Assembly: GCF_022533585.1 (NCBI RefSeq)
Contig: NZ_CP092827.1
Span: forward strand, 2,644,001 to 2,708,000
Direction: 5' to 3'
Source: Pseudomonas sp. LS.1a
Lineage (GTDB): Bacteria; Pseudomonadota; Gammaproteobacteria; Pseudomonadales; Pseudomonadaceae
Length of the DNA stretch: 64,000 nt
Shown piece after piece: positions 46,789 to 56,597 of the stretch. The notes beneath the pieces are model-generated. The model saw nothing but the letters and a program-made list of their open reading frames with translations. It was not told the origin of the DNA and ran no database searches. A program made the position numbers and the translations under genes. The first letter of the stretch is position 1; every line of letters begins with the position of its first letter.

Positions 46789-47943
46789 GCCGACACCGGC
46801 CAGGGCGAGCAGGGCCGCCACACAGAAGATCGAGGCATAGCCCAGGTGCACGGCCACCGCGCCCATCACCGGCCCGGCGATGGCCAGGGCGATGTCGAAG
46901 AACACCGCGTAGGCGCCCAGCCCTGCGCCACGACTGCTGCTAGGCACCTGCTTGATCGCCTCCACCCCCAGCGCCGGGTATACCAGCGACAGCCCGAACC
47001 CAGTAAGCCCGGCACCGATCAGCGCCCACGATGGCGACGGTGCCAGCCACAGCAGGCTCAGGCCGAGCACTTCAGTGGCCATGCACGTGACTGCGACGTT
47101 GTAGCCGCCAAAACGGTTGACTGCGTTGACGAACAGCAGCCGCGAAATGATGAAGCACACGCCAAAGGCACTCAGGCACCAGGCCGCGCCCACCCAGCCG
47201 CGCTCCAGGTAATACAGGGTGACGAAGGTGGTCAGGGTGCCGTAGCCGATAGAAGCCAGGGTCAGGCCCAGGCCGCACGGTGCGACGCGGCCGAAGGCCG
47301 ACCAGAAGGGCAGGCGCTCGCCGCGCACCACCACCGCGTCTGGCCGCCTGCGCAGCACCAGCAGGGCCGATACCGCCAGCACCAGCAATGCCGGCCCCAG
47401 CACGCTGAAGCCCAGCCCGTCCACGGCCAGTACGCCCAACGGTGCGCCGATGGCGATGGCGCCATAGGAGGCGATACCGTTCCAGGAAATCACTCTGGCG
47501 GTGTGCTCGGGCCCGACCTGGCTGATACCCCAGCTCAGCGTGGCCACGCCGATCAGCCCTTGGGCGATGCCCAGCAGCAAGCGCCCGCCGAGCAACAGCG
47601 CCAGGCTCAGCAGCGGTAGCGTCAGGGTCCAGGCCGATAGCAGGGTCAACGCCCCGCAGCCGGCAATCCCCAGCAAGCCGAAGCGAATGGCCCGCTTGCC
47701 CCCCAAGGTATCCGCCACGCGCCCGGCAAACGGGCGGCTGAGCAGGGTGGCCAGGTATTGCAGGCCAATGGTCAGCCCGGCGACCACCGCGCCATAGCCC
47801 AACTGGTCGTGCACATGGCTGGGCAGCACGGCGATGGGCAGGCCGATGCAGAGGAAGGCAATGAAGGTGTAGAAAACGATCGACAGGATCTGCAGGGTGA
47901 TTTGCAGCGTGTTGCTGGCGGGGACGGGCTGTTGCGCGGTCAT
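46750..47943 (-). CDS. MFS transporter (YhhS/YfcJ-like)
   Basis: 397 residues with 12 predicted TM helices. The loop 2-3 motif RPFAGRVADTLGGKRAIRFG is the MFS signature A, and the length and overall pattern fit the small YhhS/arabinose-efflux-like drug exporters. It probably exports small organic compounds. Start ATG 47943, with no regulator adjacent. Confidence 0.82.
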   Translation of the reverse strand: MTAQQPVPASNTLQITLQILSIVFYTFIAFLCIGLPIAVLPSHVHDQLGYGAVVAGLTIGLQYLATLLSRPFAGRVADTLGGKRAIRFGLLGIAGCGALTLLSAWTLTLPLLSLALLLGGRLLLGIAQGLIGVATLSWGISQVGPEHTARVISWNGIASYGAIAIGAPLGVLAVDGLGFSVLGPALLVLAVSALLVLRRRPDAVVVRGERLPFWSAFGRVAPCGLGLTLASIGYGTLTTFVTLYYLERGWVGAAWCLSAFGVCFIISRLLFVNAVNRFGGYNVAVTCMATEVLGLSLLWLAPSPSWALIGAGLTGFGLSLVYPALGVEAIKQVPSSSRGAGLGAYAVFFDIALAIAGPVMGAVAVHLGYASIFCVAALLALAGVGLTLLLARRAGRG

Positions 47944-48065
47944 GGGCTCGTTCGCGGGCGGGCGGTTGGGCGTGGTCCCATCATGGCCGTTGCGTGAAGG
48001 AAATGAAAGCAGGCTAACGAATTATTCGTCGGGCAGTGCCAGACTGTGGGATTGACGGTGGATTG

Positions 48066-48151
48066 TTCGCGGGTGAACCCGCTCCCACAGGATTTGCATA
48101 GGCCTCAAATGCTACGCAGTCCCTGTGGGAGCGGGTTTACCCGCGAAGAGG
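48066..48151. repeat. REP-like inverted pair
   Basis: A left unit with core CGCGGGTGAACCCGCTCCCAC faces a right unit GTGGGAGCGGGTTTACCCGCG. This is the last REP pair before the prophage; none was seen from 49.8 kb onward. Confidence 0.78.
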
Positions 48152-48190
48152 TCGGCCCTGCCATACAACATGGCCAGGCCGCCCTGTCAA

Positions 48191-49777
<1,587 letters not shown>

Positions 49778-49812
49778 AGGGCTTACCTATCAGTCACTTA
49801 CAGAGCTGGCTT
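49778..49812. other. Probable left prophage attachment region (attL)
   Basis: This 35-bp gap between the chromosomal ABC-F gene and the phage integrase stop must contain or adjoin the left junction. The core cannot be defined because the right end of the prophage is outside the window. No tRNA gene is present. Confidence 0.5.
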
Positions 49813-50991
49813 TCAAGCTGATACCGATTTGATACCAATTTTGAGTTTTTCCAGCTCGCTCCAGTCGGAGCTTGAGTTGAGCCAACGGGCATACGTCGAC
49901 AGCAGCATTTGGACGCTGTGACCCAGCTGTTGGGCGATAAATGCGGGGTTGAGGCCGGACATTAAGCATATTGTCGCATAGGTGTGCCGGCAGTTATATG
50001 GGGGACGACGCCGAATGCCCAGCTCATTCAGCACCGGTACCCACTGTTTGTGCAGATCGGAGGTCTGTTTCACGTGCTCGGCGTTCTTCGACGGAGGGAA
50101 CAAGAATGGTGTTTCGGTCACCGCTCCCTTCCCATGCCGGCGGCGGTCCGCGTATTCTCTGGCGAACTGGATCGCGCGCAAGGCCCGGTCATTCAGCAGC
50201 ACGAAGCGATCCCTGCCTGTTTTCGTCCTTTCCTCCACCTCGCCCAAGGCGACGGTCCTCTTTACGTGCACAGTCCTCTTTTCCATATCGATCACATCCC
50301 AGCGCACTGCCAAGGCCTCCGACAAGCGGAGGCCGGTGAAGAACATGAACTCGAACAGCGCGGCATAGATGAGGCTCGGCCAATGCTTGTGTTCGTAGAG
50401 CTTGTCGATGATGGTGTTGGCTTCAGCCAAGGTGAACGGGTCGATCTCCTTACGCGACCGCTTCGGCAACTCAATCACCTCGGCGGGGTTCTTGGTCAGC
50501 AGACCTTCCCGGGTTGCCGCAGCCAGGATCGTCGACAGCCTCGTAATCGCGTTGCGCTTCACGTTCGCTGAAGTCCATTCTGTTTCTGTGATGACGCGGC
50601 GGAGTAGGGTGGTAGTGATAAGGTCAATACGGACCATGGCCAGGCGGGGTACCCAATACAGGTTCAGGGCGCTTTTGTAGTTGTTGTGCGTTCCCTGAGT
50701 AATTTCGCGGCTGTCCAACCAGAGTTGGGCGTACTCCCCGAACGTCGGCTTACCGCCGACGGCGGCCTGTGAGCTGGGGAACATTTCGGCATACTTGTCC
50801 TGGTCAAGGAGTCCGAGTTTGTTAAGGCTAGTTACCTGATCGCGAAGGCTGGATGCAGCTTTGATGCCTTTCTGTGTCGGGGGATAGGGGAGCGTTTCGC
50901 ATCGACGTACACCGTCCCATGTGAAGCGAATGCGGAGGGAGTTGCGGAAGATTTCGACCCCTCTGGGTAGATCCATTGGCTTTCCAGCCAT
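49813..50991 (-). CDS. int: Prophage tyrosine integrase
   Basis: 392 residues. N-terminal DUF3596/arm-binding domain (about 10-45, RGVEIFRNSLRIRF), SAM-like core-binding domain (about 83-165), and catalytic domain with R222 (FTGLRLSE), K257, R335 (CRHTYAT; the HxxR histidine is replaced), H358 (LGHS) and nucleophile Y367. Catalyses integration and excision at att. It is transcribed toward the ABC-F gene. ATG 50991 lies inside the xis reading frame. Confidence 0.94.
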   Translation of the reverse strand: MAGKPMDLPRGVEIFRNSLRIRFTWDGVRRCETLPYPPTQKGIKAASSLRDQVTSLNKLGLLDQDKYAEMFPSSQAAVGGKPTFGEYAQLWLDSREITQGTHNNYKSALNLYWVPRLAMVRIDLITTTLLRRVITETEWTSANVKRNAITRLSTILAAATREGLLTKNPAEVIELPKRSRKEIDPFTLAEANTIIDKLYEHKHWPSLIYAALFEFMFFTGLRLSEALAVRWDVIDMEKRTVHVKRTVALGEVEERTKTGRDRFVLLNDRALRAIQFAREYADRRRHGKGAVTETPFLFPPSKNAEHVKQTSDLHKQWVPVLNELGIRRRPPYNCRHTYATICLMSGLNPAFIAQQLGHSVQMLLSTYARWLNSSSDWSELEKLKIGIKSVSA

Positions 50992-51164
50992 TCGTCGTAT
51001 CTCCTTTTGCTGTAAATGATGCGGCCGCCATGCTTCATCCAGACGCCTTCAGGAATGATGCCTCGCAGGCGGCGGTGCTCAAGAGAGCGTTTGGTGCAGC
51101 CGAGTAGGTCGGCCATGCGTTGTTCGGTGACCTTGTCGATATCACCGGTGCTTTCGGTTTCCAT
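50832..51164 (-). CDS. xis: Excisionase-like DNA-binding protein
   Basis: 110 residues. A small winged-helix/MerR-like segment (TEQRMADLLGCTKRSLEHRRLRG, then KHGGRIIYSKRRYDEWLE) fits phage excisionases, which bend DNA to direct integrase to excision. Its last 53 codons overlap the integrase start in another frame, by 160 bp. Start ATG 51164; the longer frame is a shadow. Assignment is by motif look and location. Confidence 0.7.
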   Translation of the reverse strand: METESTGDIDKVTEQRMADLLGCTKRSLEHRRLRGIIPEGVWMKHGGRIIYSKRRYDEWLESQWIYPEGSKSSATPSAFASHGTVYVDAKRSPIPRHRKASKLHPAFAIR

Positions 51165-51193
51165 GGGATGGTCTCCACGCCTCCGTTCCGGAA

Positions 51194-51589
51194 TCATGGC
51201 ATCAGCTCCTTCGGCACTTGTATGGAATCGCCGAGCTTGTGGTTGACGAGACCCCGGCAGAATGCGACCAGGGCTGTGGGGCCGTAGCACCAGACCCCGG
51301 CTCCGGCCGGGCCACCGGCGTAACCCAGATGGGCAGGCAGCCCGGGAATGTGCTGAGCGGTGCCGCTGTGCTTGTCGATCAGTTGGCCGCCGTGCTCCCA
51401 GTTTGATGAGGGCCTGAATCCGTAGCCCATCTCGACGCCGCGGATGCTGATGCTGGTAGGGTCTTCTTCGTTGAGCCAAACATTTGTCAGACGCTCGGGA
51501 TCTGACTCAAATCCTTCGGCCATGGCCACAGCCCAGTCCAGCGGCGCGCCGACCAGGTTGGATACCCTCACTTCGATCAGGTCGGTCAT
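51194..51589 (-). CDS. NinX-like phage protein (DUF2591)
   Basis: 131 residues. MTDLIEVRVSNLVGAPLDWAVAMAEG, the FRPSSNWEHGGQLID segment, and the GPTALVAFCRGLVNHKLGDSIQVP end are typical of DUF2591/NinX. Function unknown, common in lambdoid left and nin regions. ATG 51589 overlaps the upstream stop (ATGA). Confidence 0.75.
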   Translation of the reverse strand: MTDLIEVRVSNLVGAPLDWAVAMAEGFESDPERLTNVWLNEEDPTSISIRGVEMGYGFRPSSNWEHGGQLIDKHSGTAQHIPGLPAHLGYAGGPAGAGVWCYGPTALVAFCRGLVNHKLGDSIQVPKELMP

Positions 51590-51894
51590 GGCGCTACCTG
51601 CTTGGTCTTGGCCGCTCTGGCGCGCTCGATGTTGCCGAACTTGCTCTTGCGCTGGATATCCTTGAAGTTGCGGCAACCGGACATGAACAGGGTGGAAGTC
51701 AGGTCTTTACGGCTCCTGCCAACTTCCATTATCCCTTTCACACCGTGGCGGCAGAGCACATAGGCACTCTTGTATTCGCCGCTTCGCAGCATGGTTGTGT
51801 AGAACGCCAGGCGCATTGCCATGCGCCAACTGTCACTGTCGTCAGACGGGCGCATGCGGCGGGTGTAAAGCTGACCTTTACGATACTTGCTCAC
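51586..51894 (-). CDS. Hypothetical basic phage protein
   Basis: 102 residues, rich in Arg/Lys, no recognised domain. It is joined to its neighbours by ATGA overlaps on both sides, which supports it being real. Possibly nucleic-acid-binding from its charge, which is only inference. Confidence 0.6.
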   Translation of the reverse strand: MSKYRKGQLYTRRMRPSDDSDSWRMAMRLAFYTTMLRSGEYKSAYVLCRHGVKGIMEVGRSRKDLTSTLFMSGCRNFKDIQRKSKFGNIERARAAKTKQVAP

Positions 51895-52169
51895 AGCTGA
51901 TACCTCTCATCAATCCAGCGCCCAGGCGCCAGAGCGGGTGTAGGTTCGGGTTGGGTTTCGTGCGGGGAGAGCTGGCGCTCGTTGCCGGCCTGCAGCTGGC
52001 TGTCGGGGATGCAGCTGATGCCTACCCCATTCAGCAGGTAGCAGGTGACGCCGCGCTGGCTGTCGTGCTGTACGTCGATGACGTTCTCTTGGGGCTGTGG
52101 TGCTGCGCTGGCGCCGGTGGCCAGCAGCAGGAGGCAGAGGGCGAGGCGAGGCTTGATTTCTTCAGGCAT
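51891..52169 (-). CDS. Small exported phage protein
   Basis: 92 residues with a signal peptide (KPRLALCLLLLATGASAA) and two cysteines (VTCYLLNGVGISC) that could form a disulfide in the periplasm. ATG 52169; the longer frame start was rejected. An exported early-left-arm product suggests a lysogenic conversion or surface role, unproven. Confidence 0.6.
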   Translation of the reverse strand: MPEEIKPRLALCLLLLATGASAAPQPQENVIDVQHDSQRGVTCYLLNGVGISCIPDSQLQAGNERQLSPHETQPEPTPALAPGRWIDERYQL

Positions 52170-52291
52170 GAAGTTGTCCTGCCGACTTCTCGGCGCTGGG
52201 GTAGAAAAATGGGATTTCTTGGAGGCGGTGAGGTCAACCGGGAGAGCCGTCGACGCTGATAGCTCAGCTATCCACCAGAGAGGTGAGCTAA

Positions 52292-52519
52292 ATGCCCAGC
52301 GCAAAGGAAAGCCGTTACCAGGCTTATCTGCTTCTCAGAGAGCTCGATGCTCAAATTGCTGCCACGATGAACCAGATCGCCTATGGGCGAATGAATGGGA
52401 TCGAATGGGAAAAGACCTGCAAAGCCCACCGAATCGCATTCGATGAGTGGATCAAATTCGCCGATATACGGGCCGCTGAAGGAAAAGATTCAGCTTCAGA
52501 AAGCCTTAACGACGACTGA
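52292..52519 (+). CDS. Hypothetical small phage protein
   Basis: 75 residues, mostly helical and charged (YLLLRELDAQIAATMNQIAY), no known family. A strong ribosome site (GAGAGGTGAG) precedes ATG 52292. Divergent from the small exported protein gene, so 52170-52291 must hold promoters. Confidence 0.55.
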   Translation: MPSAKESRYQAYLLLRELDAQIAATMNQIAYGRMNGIEWEKTCKAHRIAFDEWIKFADIRAAEGKDSASESLNDD

Positions 52520-52548
52520 CTGGCCGATGGCTATCGACACTTCTCCTC

Positions 52549-52564
52549 GCCGCGATATCGCGGC
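52549..52564. promoter_or_regulatory. 16-bp perfect palindrome
   Basis: GCCGCGATATCGCGGC lies between two small rightward genes. It could be a regulator site or the stem of a short hairpin; no T-run follows. Confidence 0.35.
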
Positions 52565-52681
52565 AGTGAATAGAGGGGAGAGGGGTTCCAGCGGGATGGA
52601 GTACAAATGTGCTCTTTCGTGTTTTGCGTTTCCGACTGCTCAGGCAGGGACTAGACTTAGCGTCCCAACCGGAGAGCAGCC

Positions 52682-52906
52682 ATGACCACAGAACGGGTTA
52701 TGCATTTGGAGCAAGCGCTGGCGGCCGTGTTTGCTGCGGCAGAGCAACAGGGGCTTGATCCAATTCAGCTTCGCCGTCAGGCCATAGGTGGCCTTATAGG
52801 CAATGCGTCGTGGCGCTGGGTTGCCCCCGAGCATGTACCTGGCGCAATCGCTGAGATCGAGGGCGCGTTGTTTCTGGTGGATCCGGAGCCTGTTCAGGCC
52901 AGCTGA
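52682..52906 (+). CDS. Hypothetical small phage protein
   Basis: 74 residues (MTTERVMHLEQALAAVFAAA start), helical, no family recognised. CGGAGAG precedes the ATG at good distance. Its 3' end overlaps the convergent gene by 13 bp. Confidence 0.55.
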   Translation: MTTERVMHLEQALAAVFAAAEQQGLDPIQLRRQAIGGLIGNASWRWVAPEHVPGAIAEIEGALFLVDPEPVQAS

Positions 52907-53358
52907 AGGCTGTCGGGTGTTGCCCTCAAGGCTGCGCGGGCAATGGAGCCGTCTTCAACGAACCAAGCCTCGGAGTCATGCCACAGCACATTCGCTGGCT
53001 CGCCGCTTGCGTTGTCCCAGTCGCTGCCAATGTCCTGTGCGAAATGGTCCCGGTCGGCGTAGAACTTCAGCGCTTCTCGTAGCCGCTGAACCTCGCCGGT
53101 ATCGGTCATTGGGCCCAAGCCAATCACCGGCAGGTTCATCTCTGCCGCATCCCTCTCTGCCTCTTCTTTGGTCCACCAGAAGGCAGTACCAACCATCCAG
53201 GCTATAGGCTCGGGGTGGGGCTGCGGTTCTGGATGCGTTTCGCGGTAGCCAGCCAGGAACAGCAGGTAGTCGCTGTGGGTGCGCGGGTCTTCGAAGCCAG
53301 TGCTTTCCTTGCGCAGCTCCGCCTCGCCCAGGCCGAGCGGCTTGAGCCTGATGAACAC
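52894..53358 (-). CDS. Hypothetical phage protein, possibly 5'-truncated
   Basis: 154 residues from GTG 53358; no domain known to me. An AWMVGTAFWWTKEEAERDAAEM segment resembles small phage proteins that carry a similar Trp-rich stretch. The frame stays open upstream to about 53546 with no ATG/GTG before the HNH gene begins, so the original start may have been lost. Confidence 0.5.
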   Translation of the reverse strand: MFIRLKPLGLGEAELRKESTGFEDPRTHSDYLLFLAGYRETHPEPQPHPEPIAWMVGTAFWWTKEEAERDAAEMNLPVIGLGPMTDTGEVQRLREALKFYADRDHFAQDIGSDWDNASGEPANVLWHDSEAWFVEDGSIARAALRATPDSLQLA

Positions 53359-53532
53359 ATCGCGTGGGTCGGTGTTGCTGAATCGCTTTTCTGCGGGCAG
53401 GGGAGACCTGTGAGTGCTGGCTTTGGGCCATGATTTTAGGTAGCGTTGTGGGACAAGCGCAGGGTGACCTTGCGCATTTTTAAAGACTAATTTTTCGGCT
53501 AAGCAATATCGCCATAGGAGGGCAATAGCAAA

Positions 53533-54333
53533 GTGAATTTTACCGATTTGTTAAATATGCCAGATGGAACTGAGATCTCGAAAAGGTCGCTCTTTGATTT
53601 GATTCAGCTCTCCAAAGTGCCCGGATCCGCCCACTGGTCCGGAGAGTCTTCGATAATTAATAATACCCCTCAGCAAGGTATTAATTGGGTAGGTGAGATT
53701 CCTGCGCTTAGTGGCGTGTTGGTCAAGGTTCGTTCTGGTAGTTATAAGCATGACGGATGGATCGGTGCAGGAAGGGAGCTATATCGCTACTCGTTGAAAG
53801 CGCGCAAGGGTGTTATATCTCTAGCAGAAAAAGCCAATCGTGCTTTGCTCAATCAGCCAGATTTTGGCTATCCGGTACTTTTGTATAGTGAGCAGAGAAC
53901 TAATTGGATATTTGAAGGAGTTTTCGGAGTAAATGAATGTGCGGACGAGTATGTGGTGCTTGGACGTCGCGCCCCTGCGTCAGATTTTATCGATAAACCT
54001 ACCCAAAGCTTTTTGGAGGGTGGCAAAAAATTTGTTAACCACTTGGTGTCTGAACGCAATGCTCAAGTGGTGAAACTGCTGAAGGCAAATGGCTCGTGCT
54101 TGTGCGAAATATGCCAGGAAGATTTTCAGGAAAAATACGGCATCCCGTACATCGAGGCTCACCATAAGATTCCAGTATCAAATCTAGCGTCAGAAGTAGC
54201 AGTGACGCTGGAAGACCTTGCCCTGTTATGTTCGAATTGCCATTCAGCAGTGCATTCCTATATGCGCGAAGGTCTGCAAAATTATGATGAGATAAAGGCT
54301 GTAATCATGGGGATACTGACGTCAAAGACTTGA
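53533..54333 (+). CDS. HNH endonuclease (restriction-like)
   Basis: 266 residues from GTG 53533, with AGGAGG upstream. The C-terminal HNH has C191-x2-C194, H210-H211 and C233-x2-C236-H237, the metal and zinc pattern of McrA-type nucleases. The N-terminal 150 residues are probably a DNA-reading domain (NWVGEIPALSGVLVKVRSGSY) not recognised further. A+T-richer than the flanking phage DNA. It converges on and overlaps a cytosine methyltransferase gene by 29 bp, suggesting a restriction-modification pair. Confidence 0.8.
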   Translation: MNFTDLLNMPDGTEISKRSLFDLIQLSKVPGSAHWSGESSIINNTPQQGINWVGEIPALSGVLVKVRSGSYKHDGWIGAGRELYRYSLKARKGVISLAEKANRALLNQPDFGYPVLLYSEQRTNWIFEGVFGVNECADEYVVLGRRAPASDFIDKPTQSFLEGGKKFVNHLVSERNAQVVKLLKANGSCLCEICQEDFQEKYGIPYIEAHHKIPVSNLASEVAVTLEDLALLCSNCHSAVHSYMREGLQNYDEIKAVIMGILTSKT

Positions 54334-55255
54334 TCAGTCTATCGCCTATCCATCGCACAATTGCAACTGGTTTACTGTTGCCCAAAGCTTTGTATCTGTG
54401 GGCGGCTGGGCAGTCTAGCGCGCTATGGCCGTTCCAAGGTATTGCGGTGTAATTGTCCGGAAATCCTTGGCATCGCTCCCATTCGACTGGTGTGGTTCTG
54501 CGCACGCCTCCGGACTCCAGTACATATGCCTCTCGGTCATCGAGAGCGCCTCCCCCTTGAGCCGTGAGAGTAGGATGAAGTGCGAACTTCTCCGGCCGTC
54601 CCGGCGGGCTATCCCGGCGAGGGCCTTCACGCTCAAAAAGTACTTCGAGGGGATCGAACCCTGTTCGAGCACTTGCGACAACGAACACACGGCGGCGTCG
54701 TTGGGCCAGGCCGAAATATTGGGCATCCAGAACCCGCCATGCGACTGTTCGCGTGGGTCCATACACACAACCAGCGTCCTTCCATTTGCCCCCTGGCGGT
54801 TGGAGTTCTTCGGATTCGCCCACCAGGGCGCCGAGGAAGCAGCCAAACGCGTTGCCTTTGTCGGAGAGGACGCCGGGGACGTTTTCCCACAGGCAGACGG
54901 CCTCGGGCTCGCCTCGCATGGCTCGAACATGGTCAATTGCATCGAACAGCTCCACGTATTTTATGGTGAGGGCGCCGCGGGGATCGGCCAGACCTTCGCG
55001 CATGCCTGCAACGCTGAAGGCCTGGCAAGGGGTTCCGCCGACGAGAACATCGGGCGCCGAGATCTTCCCGGACAGCACCATGGCTGCCAGGCGGGTCATA
55101 TCGCCGTGGTTCGGTGTCTCGGGGTAGTGGTAGGCCAGCACGGCACATGGGAATGGCTCGATCTCCGCGTACCAGTCGGCACGCCAGCCCAGCGGGTGCC
55201 AGGCTACGGTCGCAGCTTCAATGCCGCTGCAGACGCTTCCGTAAGTGATGGGCAT
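54305..55255 (-). CDS. DNA cytosine-5 methyltransferase
   Basis: 316 residues. SAM motif I in YGSVCSGIEAATVAW, catalytic C77 in GTPCQAFS, ENVP at 124-127, QRRRRVF at 185-191, and motif X as ALGNSKPVAIV. The target-recognition region is short, as in phage enzymes. It may protect phage DNA from host restriction or pair with the HNH nuclease. ATG 55255 has AGGAGC upstream. Confidence 0.9.
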   Translation of the reverse strand: MPITYGSVCSGIEAATVAWHPLGWRADWYAEIEPFPCAVLAYHYPETPNHGDMTRLAAMVLSGKISAPDVLVGGTPCQAFSVAGMREGLADPRGALTIKYVELFDAIDHVRAMRGEPEAVCLWENVPGVLSDKGNAFGCFLGALVGESEELQPPGGKWKDAGCVYGPTRTVAWRVLDAQYFGLAQRRRRVFVVASARTGFDPLEVLFEREGPRRDSPPGRPEKFALHPTLTAQGGGALDDREAYVLESGGVRRTTPVEWERCQGFPDNYTAIPWNGHSALDCPAAHRYKALGNSKPVAIVRWIGDRLIKSLTSVSP

Positions 55256-55327
55256 AGTGGCTCCTGGCCGGTATTATTCTGGGGGGCCCATGCTGCGGGA
55301 CATTCAATTGGGAAAAGGAATTATCTG

Positions 55328-56578
55328 ATGGGTGCGGTCAATGGGAACAAGTCCCAAGTTTATTTTACTGATCCAGATAGGAGGAGCGTAATCCAAAAAA
55401 TACTGAATCATTTCAGGGGGCGTACAGTTAGTGAGGGTCTTGAGCCTTTGACACCATTGCAGAATTTTGTATGGCGTAGCTTGGGCTTCTTTGATACGTA
55501 TTGTGTTCAGATTGATAGTAGTTGCAGTTACGCAATTGCGACGTATGGTACGAATCTTGATGTGGCGTTGGATGCTTCGGATGTTGAGGTAGAGCGCGAT
55601 ATTGAGACCTTGGCGGCGCTTTGTTATCTGTTTGTCTGTGAAGCTCAGTTAGTGCTGCTGAACGGAATACCAGATGATGTTATGGCTTTCATGGGAGAGG
55701 TCGAGCTTTATCAGTTCTCAATACCGAAAAATACGATTCTTGTGCGTTTTGCACGAAATGAAATGGTTGTGAAAATTTTAAGGGGTTATATTCACAAGCC
55801 AGAGATGAAGGCCGTAGTAGATTTGCCTACCTTGCTGAAACGAGGTGAGGAATTCACAAGTCAACTTAAGTCGGATATTGACAAGAAGAGAGGCGAAGTT
55901 GAGGGGCTCCGGGATAATTTACTTGAGTACGAGCAGGCGTTCAATTTTGTTGGCTTGAATCGCGCCTTTCGTAGTATGCGAAAACTGAAAATTGCAGAGT
56001 CTACGAAGACATTTCGTCTTCTATGCCTTATCGCGGTGTTGATGATTCTCCCATTGACTATTAAGGTTTTTGCAATCGCTTTCGCAGTGGGGCAAGTCGA
56101 TCAGCCGCTCACTGAAAGTGCCATACTTGCTCCTGTTCCTGTAGCGCCAGCCCAATCCACTGGCGAGATATCGTCGGTCACTACTAATAAACAGGGAAGT
56201 AATCAAGAGGCGGAAGTCTCGAGTAAAAAGCAAATTCTCGAAGAAAGATCAGTACAGTACTTCAAGGAAGTGATGAATGTTCTTGTGATGGTTGGTCTGG
56301 AGCTCTTGCTGTTGTATTTTTTTAAGGTGTGTTTGCAAAGCTATAGATCAGTAAAGTCGCAGTTGCTTCAGTTGGATCTTAGGATTGCTCTTTGCCAGTT
56401 CATACTCAAATACTCAGATCTCTCGCATAAGCTGCGGTCGCAGAGTGGGTCTGTTGAAACTTTAGTGAGATTCGAACAAGTTATTTTTAGTGGCATTGTT
56501 AGTGGTGAAAGCGATATACCGTCGACATTCGATGGGCTTGATCAAGTTGTAAAGCTCTTGGAGAAAATTAAACCCTAA
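55328..56578 (+). CDS. Two-pass membrane protein with coiled coil, unknown function
   Basis: 416 residues. An N-terminal globular part (1-165), coiled coil about 173-205, TM1 about 230-254, a Ser/Thr/Gln-rich external loop of about 55 residues, TM2 about 314-333, and an 80-residue cytoplasmic tail. Strongly A+T-rich codon use compared with the phage backbone. AAAGGA precedes ATG 55328; the longer frame to 54425 is antisense to the methyltransferase. I do not recognise a family. Position beside the HNH/methyltransferase pair suggests cargo, possibly exclusion or defence. Confidence 0.7.
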   Translation: MGAVNGNKSQVYFTDPDRRSVIQKILNHFRGRTVSEGLEPLTPLQNFVWRSLGFFDTYCVQIDSSCSYAIATYGTNLDVALDASDVEVERDIETLAALCYLFVCEAQLVLLNGIPDDVMAFMGEVELYQFSIPKNTILVRFARNEMVVKILRGYIHKPEMKAVVDLPTLLKRGEEFTSQLKSDIDKKRGEVEGLRDNLLEYEQAFNFVGLNRAFRSMRKLKIAESTKTFRLLCLIAVLMILPLTIKVFAIAFAVGQVDQPLTESAILAPVPVAPAQSTGEISSVTTNKQGSNQEAEVSSKKQILEERSVQYFKEVMNVLVMVGLELLLLYFFKVCLQSYRSVKSQLLQLDLRIALCQFILKYSDLSHKLRSQSGSVETLVRFEQVIFSGIVSGESDIPSTFDGLDQVVKLLEKIKP

Positions 56579-56597
56579 ATATTTCCATGAAATGGCG

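Noticed and set aside
49819..49841. Tandem GATACC-containing repeat as a possible att core
   Set aside because: It lies inside the coding end of the integrase (a repeated Gly-Ile/Ser-Val codon pattern); without the right prophage end it cannot be called an attachment core.
54425..55327. Upstream extension of the membrane protein frame to 54425
   Set aside because: It is antisense to the cytosine methyltransferase and lacks a ribosome site; ATG 55328 is preceded by AAAGGA.
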